Assembly: GCF_001423615.1 (NCBI RefSeq)
Contig: NZ_LMOU01000002.1
Span: 5,573 to 69,572 of the forward strand
From: Microbacterium sp. Leaf159
GTDB taxonomy: Bacteria; Actinomycetota; Actinomycetes; Actinomycetales; Microbacteriaceae
DNA length: 64,000 bases
Direction: 5' to 3'
A program made the translations under genes and the position numbers. A model generated the notes under the pieces. The model ran no database searches, was not told the DNA's origin, and worked only from the letters and a program-made list of their open reading frames with translations. How positions within the stretch are numbered: the stretch's first letter is position 1; each line of letters begins with the position of its first letter. Positions 38,415-47,411 of this stretch are shown here, in pieces.

Positions 38415-39881
38415 ATGACGACGCCTGCAGGCTGGTATGACGACGGATCCGGGCGCCAGCGCTGGTGGGACGGCACGCAGTGGACCGAGCATTTCGCTCC
38501 GGCCGCGGAGCCGGCAGCGGCCGAGACGGAGTCTGCGGCTTCCGAGACTGAGGCCGTGACGACCGAAGCCGACACATCGTTCTCCGACTCCGCTGCGGCA
38601 GGCTACGACACGGTGACGACCGATGACGGTGCCGCCGCAGTCGATACGACCCCCGAGTCCGCAGCAGCCGCCGAGACCGCAGCAGCGCTCGACTCCGTGG
38701 CGGCCGTCGAGAGTCCCTCGTGGAACGCTCCCGCCTCCGAACCCGTCGCAGCCGACTCCGGCTCCGACTCCGCAGCGCCCGTCGATGAGGTCGCAGCTCC
38801 CGACTCCGCAGCATCGTGGTCGGCCCCCGAGACTCCTTCCGACGCGTCGTCGACGGAGTACACCGCGCCCGGTGCCAGCGCACCCGATGCCACCACGCCG
38901 CTCGACGGCAACGTCCCGCCGTACGCGAACGCCGCACCCGCCTACCCCGGCAGCGCGCCCGCCTACCCCGGCGCCGCGGATGCAGGACAGACGCAGGCCT
39001 ATCCCGCCCCCGGCTATCCGGGAGCGGCACCCGGCTACCCCGGCGCGAACGCGTACGCGCCCGCAGGTCAGGCATACGGCGCTGCGGGCGGCTACCCGCC
39101 CGCATACGCAGGTGCCGCACCCGCAGCGCCGACCAAGCCGTCCATCCTCGGCATCGTCGGTCTCGGCCTCGCAGCCCTCGGCACGATCCTGTCGTGCGTC
39201 CCCGTGATCCTCGGATTCGGGTGGCTGCTGCTCGCCGCCGGCTTCATCGTCTCGCTGATCTCGCTCTTCCTGAAGGGCAAGAAGTGGCCGGGCATCTCGG
39301 GCCTCATCCTCTCTGTGGTCGGTGCCATCGTCGCCGTCGTGATGGCGTTCGTCTTCATCTTCGCGACCGTGGCCGAAGCAGTGCGCGATCTGCCGACCGC
39401 ACCCCCGTCCAGCGACTCCGATACCGACAACGGCACCGACCCCGGCACCGACGACGGCACCGAGGACGGAGACACCGGCCCCACGGATGTCGTCGAGGGC
39501 GAGCTCGGCTCCCCCGTCACGATCGAGCAGATGTCGGGCACCAGCGAGGTCACGATCAATTCGGCCACGTGGGCGACGTCGGACGGATCGAGCATCCCCT
39601 CCACCAACGGCGGCTACGTGATCCTCGATGTCACGTTCACCGGCATCTCGGGCACGAGCTACATCAACCCGTTCTACTTCGCACTCGAGACCGCCGAAGG
39701 CGCCGAAGGCACCTACGACTACTACGTCGACGGAATCGTGGCGGAGGAGCTCGCCGCGGGAGACACCGTCAGCGGCAAGATCACCTTCGACATCGCGCAG
39801 AGTTCGTCGTACGTGATCACCTTCACGGATGAACTCCTGCAGGACGTCGCACGCGTCCCGTTCACCCCGTCCGCCGGCTGA
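38415..39881 (+). CDS. DUF2510 membrane protein with DUF4352-like C-terminus
   Basis: A 488-residue protein. It starts with a DUF2510 domain (PAGWYDDGSGRQRWWDGTQW, about 3-30). A long Ala/Ser/Glu/Pro-rich stretch follows (about 35-235), with repeats of type AYPGSAP/GYPGAAP at about 175-225. Two or three membrane segments lie at about 245-325, and the external domain (about 375-488) looks like an immunoglobulin-type DUF4352 fold (VTINSATWATSD, GYVILDVTFTGISG). GAGGGGG lies before the ATG. Paralogue of the next gene. Both lie between prfB and ftsE, so a cell-envelope or division link is possible. Confidence 0.85.
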   Translation: MTTPAGWYDDGSGRQRWWDGTQWTEHFAPAAEPAAAETESAASETEAVTTEADTSFSDSAAAGYDTVTTDDGAAAVDTTPESAAAAETAAALDSVAAVESPSWNAPASEPVAADSGSDSAAPVDEVAAPDSAASWSAPETPSDASSTEYTAPGASAPDATTPLDGNVPPYANAAPAYPGSAPAYPGAADAGQTQAYPAPGYPGAAPGYPGANAYAPAGQAYGAAGGYPPAYAGAAPAAPTKPSILGIVGLGLAALGTILSCVPVILGFGWLLLAAGFIVSLISLFLKGKKWPGISGLILSVVGAIVAVVMAFVFIFATVAEAVRDLPTAPPSSDSDTDNGTDPGTDDGTEDGDTGPTDVVEGELGSPVTIEQMSGTSEVTINSATWATSDGSSIPSTNGGYVILDVTFTGISGTSYINPFYFALETAEGAEGTYDYYVDGIVAEELAAGDTVSGKITFDIAQSSSYVITFTDELLQDVARVPFTPSAG

Positions 39882-39904
39882 GCCCCTAGTACGGAGCAGC
39901 AGGC

Positions 39905-41113
39905 ATGACGACCCCGGCGGGGTGGTACGACGACGGTTCAGGCCGGCAGCGCTGGTGGGACGGAGTCGCGTGGACGGAGCACACCGTCGCGGCGCCGGCT
40001 CCGGCCACCGCGGAGCAGCCGGATTCCGCACAGCAGGGTTCCGCACAGCAGGGTTCCGCACAGCACGGTTCCGTGCCACAGACGGCTTCGCCACAGCAGC
40101 AACACGTGACACCGCAGGACGCTGCCACTGAAGGCATCGCTGCGCCCGCCATCGACGCCTCCGGGCAGTCGACGGCGGGCGTGGTTCCGGTCGCCGGCAG
40201 CCCCACGGCCCCCGCAATCGAGTCCGCGACGTTCGAGCCACCGTACGTTCTGCAGACTGCGACTTCGGCGGGCGATATGCATCCCGGGCCAGCTGCAGGT
40301 CCGCCCGTCTGGGACCAGGCGCCTATGTACGGCCAGCAGGGCACGGCCTACCCCGCGCAGGGCACGGCCTACCCCGCGCAGGGTCTGGGTGCTCCCTTCG
40401 GAGCGCCCACTCCCCCGCAGGCGAAGCCGAAGCTCTCCGTTCTCGGCATCATCGGTCTCGGCGTCGCGGTGATCGGACTCGTCCTCTCCTGCTTCCCGTC
40501 GATCGCGCTCGCAGGCTGGGTGCTGTTGGGAGTCGGTTTCGTCGTCTCGCTGGTGTCGGTGTTCCTCCGTGGAACGAAGTGGCCGGGAATCGTCGGCATC
40601 GCCGTGAGCGTTCTCGGAAGCATCGTCGCGATCGCGGTGATGCTCCTGTCGCTCAGCGTGGCCGCGCCCGGCGCGACAGTACCGACGTCATCGCCCGGCT
40701 CCTCGTCGTCCGACGGCGGGGAACCCGACGAGTCGGCGGCAGAGGGTGCCGAGAGGGTCTACATCAACGACCTCGAGGTCGGGCACTGCCTCCCCCTGGT
40801 CGAGTGGGAGGACGAGGTCTACGATCTTCCTGTCGTCCCGTGCGATCAGCCGCACACCGATGAGGTGTATTTCATCTTCGATGCGCCGGACGGCGACTTC
40901 CCCGGCGACGCCGAGCTGCAGACCCTCGCGACCGAGCGCTGCGATGCCGCCTTCGAGGAGTTCATCGGCATCCCGTATGCGGACTCCGAGCTCGACAACT
41001 ACTGGTTCGTGCCCACCGAGACGTCATGGAAGCGGGCGAACGACCGCGCCATCCAATGCATCGTGTTCAGCTACGAAGACCTCACGGGGACGCTCGAAGG
41101 CGCCGCCCGCTGA
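39905..41113 (+). CDS. DUF2510 membrane protein with septum-formation-like C-terminus
   Basis: A 402-residue paralogue of the preceding gene, 23 bases downstream and probably co-transcribed. DUF2510 domain (about 3-30), a Gln/Ser/Ala-rich linker with short tandem repeats, membrane segments at about 180-258, then an external domain (about 280-400) with GHCLPLVEWEDEVYDLPVVPC and QPHTDEVYFIF, ending in QCIVFSYEDL. The Cys pattern and PC-x-xPH-x-x-EV core match the septum-formation (Septum_form) family in actinobacteria. With ftsEX nearby this hints at septation, but it is inference. Confidence 0.82.
   Translation: MTTPAGWYDDGSGRQRWWDGVAWTEHTVAAPAPATAEQPDSAQQGSAQQGSAQHGSVPQTASPQQQHVTPQDAATEGIAAPAIDASGQSTAGVVPVAGSPTAPAIESATFEPPYVLQTATSAGDMHPGPAAGPPVWDQAPMYGQQGTAYPAQGTAYPAQGLGAPFGAPTPPQAKPKLSVLGIIGLGVAVIGLVLSCFPSIALAGWVLLGVGFVVSLVSVFLRGTKWPGIVGIAVSVLGSIVAIAVMLLSLSVAAPGATVPTSSPGSSSSDGGEPDESAAEGAERVYINDLEVGHCLPLVEWEDEVYDLPVVPCDQPHTDEVYFIFDAPDGDFPGDAELQTLATERCDAAFEEFIGIPYADSELDNYWFVPTETSWKRANDRAIQCIVFSYEDLTGTLEGAAR
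40025..40077 (+). repeat. 15-bp tandem repeat in the second DUF2510 gene
   Basis: Three copies of CACAGCAGGGTTCCG-type units, encoding QQGSA, the third with one change. A second repeat of 21 bases (CAGGGCACGGCCTACCCCGCG, two copies) is at about 40336-40380. Confidence 0.8.
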
Positions 41114-41120
41114 GACGAGC

Positions 41121-42230
41121 TCAGTCCTCGTCTTTGCGCTTGCGCCAGCGGATGCCGGCCGAGATGAACCCGTCGAGATCGCCGTCGAACACGGCTGCGG
41201 GGTTTCCCGACTCGTGCCCGGTGCGCAGATCCTTGACGAGCTGCTGGCCGTAGAGGAAGTACGAGCGCATCTGGTCGCCCCAGCTCGCGGTGATGTTGCC
41301 GGCGAGTTCCTTCTTCTTCGCGGCCTCCTCCTCCTTCTGGAGCAGCAGGAGGCGGGTCTGCAGCACGCGCATGGCGGCGGCACGGTTCTGGATCTGCGAC
41401 TTCTCGTTCTGCATCGAGACGACGATGCCGGTCGGGAGGTGCGTGAGGCGCACGGCGGAGTCGGTGGTGTTGACCGATTGACCACCCGGGCCTGACGAGC
41501 GGAACACGTCGACGCGGATGTCGTTCTCGGGGATGTCGACCTCGGTCGCCTCCTCCATGAGCGGGATGACCTCGACCGCGGCGAACGACGTCTGACGTTT
41601 GTCGGCAGAGCCGAACGGGCTGATGCGGGCCAGGCGATGCGTGCCGGCTTCGACCGAGACGGTGCCGAACGCGTAGGGCGCGTCGATCTCGAACGTCGCC
41701 GACTTGATTCCGGCACCCTCGGCGTACGAGGTGTCGAGAACCTTGACGGGGTACTTGTGACGCTCGGCCCACCGCAGGTACATGCGCATGAGCATCTCGG
41801 CGAAGTCGGTGGCGTCGTCGCCACCGGCACCCGAGCGGATCGTGATGATGGCCGAGCGCTCGTCGTACTCGCCGTCCATCAGCGTCTGGACCTCGAGCTG
41901 ATTGATGATCTCGGTGAGAGCGCTGAGCTCGGCGCGCGCCTCGACGGCCGATTCCTCATCGCCCATCTCGTTCGCGAGCCCGACCAGGACCTCGAGGTCG
42001 TCGAGTCGCGAGCCGATGCCCTCGACCCTCGCGAGCGCCGACTGGCGGTGGCTCAACGCGCTGGTCACCTTCTGGGCGCGTTCGGGGTCGTCCCAGAGGT
42101 CCGGCACGCCGGCTTCCTCGCTGAGACGTGCAATGTCGGAACGGAGCGTATCGACGTCGATGACCTCGCGAATGTCACCGTAGGTGAGTCGCAGGGCCTG
42201 GATGTCGGCGGAGAGATCGAGTTCGAGCAT
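41121..42230 (-). CDS. prfB: Peptide chain release factor 2
   Basis: Releases the chain at UGA and UAA. The tripeptide SPF that reads stop codons is in RISPFGSADKRQTSF near residue 205. The catalytic GGQ is in SSGPGGQSVNTTDSAV near residue 250. The 369 residues are one open frame, with no sign of the programmed frameshift seen in many prfB genes. TAGGCT lies nine bases before the ATG. In related genomes prfB is directly followed by ftsE; here the DUF2510 pair on the other strand lies between. Confidence 0.96.
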   Translation of the reverse strand: MLELDLSADIQALRLTYGDIREVIDVDTLRSDIARLSEEAGVPDLWDDPERAQKVTSALSHRQSALARVEGIGSRLDDLEVLVGLANEMGDEESAVEARAELSALTEIINQLEVQTLMDGEYDERSAIITIRSGAGGDDATDFAEMLMRMYLRWAERHKYPVKVLDTSYAEGAGIKSATFEIDAPYAFGTVSVEAGTHRLARISPFGSADKRQTSFAAVEVIPLMEEATEVDIPENDIRVDVFRSSGPGGQSVNTTDSAVRLTHLPTGIVVSMQNEKSQIQNRAAAMRVLQTRLLLLQKEEEAAKKKELAGNITASWGDQMRSYFLYGQQLVKDLRTGHESGNPAAVFDGDLDGFISAGIRWRKRKDED

Positions 42231-42239
42231 GTCGCGTCC

Positions 42240-42245
42240 AGCCTA
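42240..42245 (-). promoter_or_regulatory. -10 hexamer of prfB (TAGGCT)
   Basis: Nine bases before the prfB ATG. Confidence 0.4.
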
Positions 42246-42285
42246 ACGTGCCGCCTGTGCGGGCGGGGACGGGTTCGAACGGGAG

Positions 42286-42291
42286 TAGCGT
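42286..42291 (+). promoter_or_regulatory. -10 hexamer of the MFS gene (TAGCGT)
   Basis: Ends seven bases before the GTG at 42299 and overlaps the GTG at 42290, which supports the later start. Confidence 0.45.
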
Positions 42292-42298
42292 GAAACGA

Positions 42299-43570
42299 GT
42301 GAGCAGCGCATCCACGGTCCTGAGACGATTCGGGCCGATGGTGTACCTCCCCACCGTCCTGTTCTCGCTCGGTGAGGGAGCGGTCATCCCTCTGATCCCC
42401 GTGATCGCGGCGCGCATGGGGGCCGATGTGGCGTTCGCCGCACTCGTCGCCTCCGCGCTGGTCGTGGGTCAGCTCTGTGGAAACCTGCCTGCAGGCTGGG
42501 CCGTGTCGCGCATCGGCGAGCGGTTCACCATGGTCATTGCGGGAGTGATCGCGATCGGCGCGGGTGTCGGAATGGTCTTCGCTCCGTCGCTGGGCGTGCT
42601 CGCGGCATCCGTCTTCCTCCTCGGCTTCTGCGCCGCTGCCTTCGGTCTCGCCCGTCACGCCTTCATGACGACGAGGGTGCCGATCGCGTTCCGCGCCCGC
42701 GCGCTCTCGCTGCTGGGCGGCAGCTTCCGTCTCGGGATCTTCATCGGCCCGTTCGTCGCCGCGGGCCTCCTGCAACTGTTCGGTTCCGAGACCGCGGCGA
42801 TCTGGTTCTTCCTCGGCTGCCTCGTCGTCATGGTGCTGCTGGTGCTGTTCGGTCCGGATCCCGAGAAGACGATCCCGCCCACCACCCCGGTGCGCACCGC
42901 TCCCCTGTCTGAGGACTCGGGCGAGCCGGTCACCGGTTCGATCCCGACCGTCGGTCGCACGGGCATCTTCCGCACGATGTGGCAGCAGCGCACCGTGCTC
43001 GGTCGTCTCGGCCTCGCCGCCGCGTCACTCTCGGCAGTGCGTTCGGCGCGTCAGGTCGTGCTCCCGCTGTGGGGCCTCTCGCTCGGCCTCGACGCGTCGA
43101 CCATCGCCCTCGTCGTCGGAATCTCGGGGGCGATCGACTTCGCCCTGTTCTACGCGAGCGGTCAGGTGATGGACCGCTTCGGCCGGCTCTGGGCGGCGAT
43201 GCCGGCGATGGTCCTCATGGGCGCCGGTTTCCTCGCGATGTCGTTCACCCACGACCTCGATGCCGCGGTGCTGTGGTTCGGCATGTTCGCCGCGGTGCTC
43301 GGCGTGGGCAACGGCCTGTCGAGCGGCATCCTGCTGACTCTGGGTGCCGACGTCGCTCCGAAGACCGAACCCGCCGCGTTCCTCGGCTCATGGCGCACGT
43401 TGACGGATGCCGGTGGGGCCATCGCTCCCCTGATGGTGTCGGGGATCATCGCGATCGCCTCGCTGCCGATAGCGGCCGCGGCCATGGGCGTGATCGGCCT
43501 GGTCGGCGCCGGAGGCTTCATCCGCTGGATCCCCCGGTTCGTACCACGCACGAAGGAGGAACCCTCGTGA
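42299..43570 (+). CDS. MFS transporter
   Basis: A 423-residue, 12-helix transporter. The A-motif-like loop GNLPAGWAVSRIGERFTM lies between helices 2 and 3, and a second one (GQVMDRFGRLWAAMP) in the C-terminal half. A cytoplasmic loop with many prolines (about 185-225) separates the halves. The fold suggests a drug or metabolite exporter of the DHA1/YfcJ-like type; substrate unknown. GTG 42299 is preferred from the -10 spacing; GTG 42290 is possible. The stop overlaps the Nudix start (GTGA). Confidence 0.88.
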   Translation: MSSASTVLRRFGPMVYLPTVLFSLGEGAVIPLIPVIAARMGADVAFAALVASALVVGQLCGNLPAGWAVSRIGERFTMVIAGVIAIGAGVGMVFAPSLGVLAASVFLLGFCAAAFGLARHAFMTTRVPIAFRARALSLLGGSFRLGIFIGPFVAAGLLQLFGSETAAIWFFLGCLVVMVLLVLFGPDPEKTIPPTTPVRTAPLSEDSGEPVTGSIPTVGRTGIFRTMWQQRTVLGRLGLAAASLSAVRSARQVVLPLWGLSLGLDASTIALVVGISGAIDFALFYASGQVMDRFGRLWAAMPAMVLMGAGFLAMSFTHDLDAAVLWFGMFAAVLGVGNGLSSGILLTLGADVAPKTEPAAFLGSWRTLTDAGGAIAPLMVSGIIAIASLPIAAAAMGVIGLVGAGGFIRWIPRFVPRTKEEPS

Positions 43571-44121
43571 GCGCCGATCTCGCCGCAGATGTGCGTCGTC
43601 TGGTCCTCGGGGCCGCGGCGACTTCCGACCTGGAGCGGGCGGCGCAGGCCGACTTCGCGACGTTCTTCCCCGACGAGCATGGCCCCGTGTCTCGCGACGA
43701 CGGCCCCGACCACGCCACGGCGTCAGCACTCGTGTTCGATCCGACGCTCACCCGCACGCTTCTCGTGTTCCATGCCAAGGGGCAGTTCTGGGTCCAGCCC
43801 GGCGGGCATCTCGAGTCAGGCGATGCGTCGATCGCGGATGCCGCGCTGCGCGAGCTGCGGGAGGAAACGGGTGTCGTCGTGTCGGGTCTCCCCGAGTCTC
43901 TCGTGTACGACCTCGATCATCACGGGCTCTCGTCTGCGTTCGGCCGGTGTTCCTCGCATCTCGACATCGGGGTCGCCGTCGTCGTCCCGGAAGGCGCGGC
44001 GCTGATCGTGAGCGACGAGTCGGAGGACGTGCGGTGGTGGCCGATCGATGCTCTCCCCGATCAGGTTCCGCCGGGCTTCGACGGACGCGTACGGAGATTG
44101 CGCGACCGGCTTCTCGTCTGA
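43567..44121 (+). CDS. Nudix hydrolase
   Basis: A 184-residue pyrophosphohydrolase. The Nudix box runs GGHLESGDASIADAALREL then REETGV near residues 80-103, with metal-binding glutamates in RELREETG. The N-terminal helical part (about 1-40) precedes the fold. Starts with GTG that overlaps the transporter stop, so the two are coupled. The substrate is not readable; many such proteins clean up oxidised nucleotides or dinucleoside polyphosphates. Confidence 0.9.
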   Translation: MSADLAADVRRLVLGAAATSDLERAAQADFATFFPDEHGPVSRDDGPDHATASALVFDPTLTRTLLVFHAKGQFWVQPGGHLESGDASIADAALRELREETGVVVSGLPESLVYDLDHHGLSSAFGRCSSHLDIGVAVVVPEGAALIVSDESEDVRWWPIDALPDQVPPGFDGRVRRLRDRLLV

Positions 44122-44149
44122 CGGGTGTCGGGATCCGCGGGGCCGGGCA

Positions 44150-44554
44150 TCATCTCAGCGCCGTGCGACTCGTGCCCGTCGCCTCGAGCCGCACGCCGTC
44201 GGGGACGAACAGCGACAGCAGCGGCGGATTCCACTCGGTGGCGACCGTCACCCGCGCCGAGCGTCCGTCGGACGCGGTGGCTGACAGCAGATTCGCGTCG
44301 CCCGGCCACTCGGCGACCAGCGCGATCGCCTGCTCTCTGACGCCCTGATCGGTGAGGTCGGCGCGCACCGTCGTCCCGTCGACGACCAGCGTGAACCCGT
44401 CAGCCCCGGCGAGCGCTGCCGCGTCGGCGAGTGCATCGAGCCGTTTCTGGGAGATGTACAGGTCTGTCGCGCACACGCTCACGAAGATGAGCGCGAGAGC
44501 GAGCAGTGCGTATCCCAGGGTGAGGAGCAGCACGCTCCCGTCGTCGTCTCTCAC
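44150..44554 (-). CDS. Tad-like pilus-assembly protein (TadG N-terminus type)
   Basis: A 134-residue membrane-anchored protein. The start DDDGSVLLLTLGYALLALALIFVSV is a class III prepilin-like helix, followed by DLYISQKRLDALADAAALAGADG, the Tad/TadG N-terminal hallmark. The short external part is beta-rich. The GTG at 44554 overlaps the TadE stop by four bases (GTGA); a GTG at 44566 is an alternative. It is the last gene of the Tad operon. Confidence 0.8.
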   Translation of the reverse strand: MRDDDGSVLLLTLGYALLALALIFVSVCATDLYISQKRLDALADAAALAGADGFTLVVDGTTVRADLTDQGVREQAIALVAEWPGDANLLSATASDGRSARVTVATEWNPPLLSLFVPDGVRLEATGTSRTALR

Positions 44555-44982
44555 CCCGTGCCCCACAGCCGGGACACCTTCTGCACCGCGGTCCCCTCGA
44601 CGGAGACGGATGCCGCCTCATCCAGCCCGAAGATCGCCGGTATCAACGGCAACGAGACCTTCGCTGCGACCACAACCGTGATGGTCGCTCCCGCGGACGG
44701 GCATACCGCGACCTCGGGAGTGCAGGTCACGGACACCTCGGCGGCGTCGGGGTCGATGCCGTACTGCTCGGAGACGCTGGCGAGCACGCGTTCTCCACTC
44801 AGCTCTGCGTTCTCCGCGTCCGGTGCGAGGGCGACGGCCCGAGCCGTGTGTCGGGCCGCAGCCTCCGCCCCGAGCGTCTGCTCCTGGATCGCGCCGAGCG
44901 CGATGATCAGGTAGACGAGCGGCACGAGCAGCACCACTCCGACGGCGATGAACTCGAGAGCCGCCGAGCCGTCGTCATCCAT
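44551..44982 (-). CDS. TadE-like minor pilin 1
   Basis: A 143-residue pseudopilin. DDDGSAALEFIAVGVVLLVPLVYLIIALGAIQ is the class III prepilin motif with the conserved Glu after the processing site. External part carries a Cys pair (VTCTPEVAVC). The ATG at 44982 is chosen because GGAGGAG stands ten bases upstream; an ATG at 45006 is possible. It overlaps the second TadE-like gene upstream. Confidence 0.82.
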   Translation of the reverse strand: MDDDGSAALEFIAVGVVLLVPLVYLIIALGAIQEQTLGAEAAARHTARAVALAPDAENAELSGERVLASVSEQYGIDPDAAEVSVTCTPEVAVCPSAGATITVVVAAKVSLPLIPAIFGLDEAASVSVEGTAVQKVSRLWGTG

Positions 44983-45385
44983 CGCCGAACGACTCCTCCG
45001 GAGCATGGGCCTCCACCTCCATCGCGAAGGGGATCCCGAGCAACCCGATCACGGGCAGCGTGGTCCGCACGCGCACGTCGATCGTCGACTGCCCGAGCGA
45101 CGTCGAGCGCCCGACTGTCACATCCTCGGCATAGGCCTCTCCGACAGCTCGGACGATCTGCGCACGCGCACGCTCTGCGCCGTCTTCGAGGCTGGTGTCG
45201 GCGAGTGCGGCGTAATACGCCCCCTCGACGGCGGAATCGTGCACGACGTTGCGGACGTACACGGCGAGCGCGAGCTGCATCACGGCGAGGGTCAGCAGGG
45301 TGAGCAGGGTCCCCACCATCACGAACTCGACAGGGCTCGAACCGCGTTCGTCTAGGAGTCGATCACGGGTCGTCAGGTCGAACAT
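44975..45385 (-). CDS. TadE-like minor pilin 2
   Basis: A 136-residue pseudopilin. The TadE hallmark ERGSSPVEFVMVGTLLTLLTLAVMQLALAVYV lies at residues 13-45, with the conserved Glu near residue 20. The external domain is short. Probably sits at the pilus tip or base with the other TadE-like protein. Confidence 0.85.
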   Translation of the reverse strand: MFDLTTRDRLLDERGSSPVEFVMVGTLLTLLTLAVMQLALAVYVRNVVHDSAVEGAYYAALADTSLEDGAERARAQIVRAVGEAYAEDVTVGRSTSLGQSTIDVRVRTTLPVIGLLGIPFAMEVEAHAPEESFGDG

Positions 45386-45400
45386 GGAGGCACTCGCCCG

Positions 45401-45598
45401 TCAGATGCCCGACACGCGCTGGATCGCCTGCTCGAACAGGGTGCTCAGCGCCGGGCCCGCGACCGCCCAGATCAGCACGACGAGTCCGGCGGTCATGAGT
45501 GTGACGAGCACCCATCCGGGCACGTCTCCGCGCTCGTCGTCGAGGAACTCGCGCGCGAAGGCCGCCCTGCCTCCCTGGCTGTGTCGAAGAGTGTTCAT
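45401..45598 (-). CDS. Small Flp-pilin-like protein (DUF4244 type)
   Basis: A 65-residue protein. After a basic start comes DDERGDVPGWVLVTLMTAGLVVLIWAVAG, a short prepilin-type helix. It is the probable major pilin (Flp), given its size and place between tadC and the TadE genes. AGGACG precedes the ATG. Processing would need a TadV-type peptidase, which is not in the window. Confidence 0.82.
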   Translation of the reverse strand: MNTLRHSQGGRAAFAREFLDDERGDVPGWVLVTLMTAGLVVLIWAVAGPALSTLFEQAIQRVSGI

Positions 45599-45618
45599 AT
45601 CGTCCTTTCGTGGAGAGC

Positions 45619-46557
45619 TCAGCCGATGCCGAGTCGCAGGATGAAGAGGCCCGGATAGATGGCGAAGAGCACGGAGAGCGGGAGTATCAGGAACACGAGC
45701 GGAAGGAGCATCAGGATCTCCTTGCGGCCGGCCTGTTCGATCAGCACGCGCTTGGCGTCCTCACGCGCGTCTCCGGCCTGTGCGTGGAGGACGGCCGACA
45801 GCGGCGCGCCGTGTTCGAGAGCGGCGACGACCTGATCGATCGCGCGCGCCAGCCCTGGCAGCTGCAGACGGCCCGCCATCTCACCGAGCGCGTCGGCGAG
45901 AGATGACCCCGTTCCGACGGCCAGCACCACCCTGCGGAACTCCGCGGTGAGCTCTCCCGATCCGACCGCCGCGACGCGGCGCAGGGAATCGAGGAAGCCC
46001 TCCCCCGCGGACAGGCAGAGGGCGAGGAACTCGAGTGTCGTCGGCAGCTCATCGGTGAGCCGCGCGCGGCGTGATCGCACACGCGCGGTGAGGTGCATGT
46101 CGTAGCCGACCCCGGCACCGCTGCCGAGCAGTACGGGGATAAGAGCGATCGGAGGGCTCATACGTCCCGAGATCGCGAGCACGATGAGAGCCAGAGCGCC
46201 GGCCATGATCCCGCCGATGACCCAGCCGAGCTGTCGTCCACGGAACGTCGCCTGATCGATGGAGAGACCCGCCTGCGCGATCCTCCCCCGCAGCGCCCCA
46301 CCCCCTCCGACCAGCCTTTCGAAGACCGCCGACGACCGGGTCCAGAGGGTTCGGCCCCCGGCAGGAAGTACCCCTGCCTGCGGCAGGACGATCTCCGGTA
46401 GCCGCTCGTCGGCGACGGCGTCTCGCACGTAGGGGGCTATGCGCAGCGTCAGCGACGCCGCCGACCAGCGCGGGAGCGTCGCGAGGATGCACAGCAGGCC
46501 CGCAGACAGCGCCCCACCGCCGAGCACTGCGACGGCGAGCGCGGACAGGACGCTCAC
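45619..46557 (-). CDS. tadC: Tad platform protein TadC
   Basis: Polytopic GspF/TadC-type membrane protein, 312 residues. The conserved cytoplasmic core is LPTTLEFLALCLSAGEGFLDSLRRVA near residue 175, followed by AIDQVVAALEHGAPLSAVL and a membrane pair at the C-terminus (LPLVFLILPLSVLFAIYPGL). It starts with GTG at 46557, overlapping the tadB stop. It forms the platform with TadB. Confidence 0.9.
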   Translation of the reverse strand: MSVLSALAVAVLGGGALSAGLLCILATLPRWSAASLTLRIAPYVRDAVADERLPEIVLPQAGVLPAGGRTLWTRSSAVFERLVGGGGALRGRIAQAGLSIDQATFRGRQLGWVIGGIMAGALALIVLAISGRMSPPIALIPVLLGSGAGVGYDMHLTARVRSRRARLTDELPTTLEFLALCLSAGEGFLDSLRRVAAVGSGELTAEFRRVVLAVGTGSSLADALGEMAGRLQLPGLARAIDQVVAALEHGAPLSAVLHAQAGDAREDAKRVLIEQAGRKEILMLLPLVFLILPLSVLFAIYPGLFILRLGIG

Positions 46558-47411
46558 CCGAACCACCGCCCCGGCTCCGGAAGACGCCCGATCCGGATCA
46601 TGATGCGGTAGGCAATGACGGACACCGCTGCGCCCAGACAGATCACCAGTACCCCCTCGGGCGTGCCATAGGCCGCAGCGCCTTCGGGCCTCAGCACCAG
46701 GAGGCCGAGGATGACCCACGGCGCGACGGAACCGAGGACGGCCGCACCGCGGATCCACGACTGGCGCGCCTCGACCTCACCTCGGAGGGCGGCATCCGCG
46801 CGTACCGACGACGACAGCGCCCGCAGGACGCCGACGAGCTCGGTGCCACCGACCTGCCTCGCCATACGGAGGGTCTCGATGATGCGATCGGCGATCGGAT
46901 CGGCGAGCGAAAGCTTCAGTCGATCGAGGCTGGTCTCGAATCGCCCCGTGGCCCTCAGATCGCGAGCGAACACGATGAAAGCCGGCCTCATCATCGTGGG
47001 CGAGGACTCGGCCAGACTCGCCACCGCATCCGGCAGCGACAGCCCCACGCGGATGGATGCGATGAGAAGGTCGCAGACGTCGGGCCAGAGTTGGCGACGT
47101 TGCTTGCGCAGTCGCAGGCGACGAGACCGCAGGAACACGACCGGCGCCGTCGCCGCGGTCGCACCGGCCAGCGTCGCGAGGGTGGGAATCGCGGTGACGA
47201 GCCAGACGACGGATGCGGCGGCGAGCGCGACCAGCACCACTATGGCCAGAAGTGCGCGGGGGCGGATGCTGCCGAACCCCGCTTCTTCGAGCATGCGGAC
47301 CGCGACTCCGCGCCGCCCGGCCTTCTCCTGCGGAGGGTGCGGAGGCCAGAGCCACGGCGCCGCGCACAGCAGCAGTCCCGCCGCGAGCACGGCACCGAGC
47401 AGAGCCGTCAT
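46554..47411 (-). CDS. tadB: Tad platform protein TadB
   Basis: A 285-residue GspF-type platform protein. Membrane segments at about 4-20, 55-88, 220-240 and 245-268; the cytoplasmic core is LWPDVCDLLIASIRVGLSLPDAVASLAES. The ATG overlaps the tadA stop (ATGA). It receives motion from the TadA ATPase. Confidence 0.9.
   Translation of the reverse strand: MTALLGAVLAAGLLLCAAPWLWPPHPPQEKAGRRGVAVRMLEEAGFGSIRPRALLAIVVLVALAAASVVWLVTAIPTLATLAGATAATAPVVFLRSRRLRLRKQRRQLWPDVCDLLIASIRVGLSLPDAVASLAESSPTMMRPAFIVFARDLRATGRFETSLDRLKLSLADPIADRIIETLRMARQVGGTELVGVLRALSSSVRADAALRGEVEARQSWIRGAAVLGSVAPWVILGLLVLRPEGAAAYGTPEGVLVICLGAAVSVIAYRIMIRIGRLPEPGRWFG

Noticed and set aside
41121..42230. Programmed frameshift in prfB
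   Set aside because: The gene is one continuous frame of 369 codons, with no in-frame TGA near codon 25.
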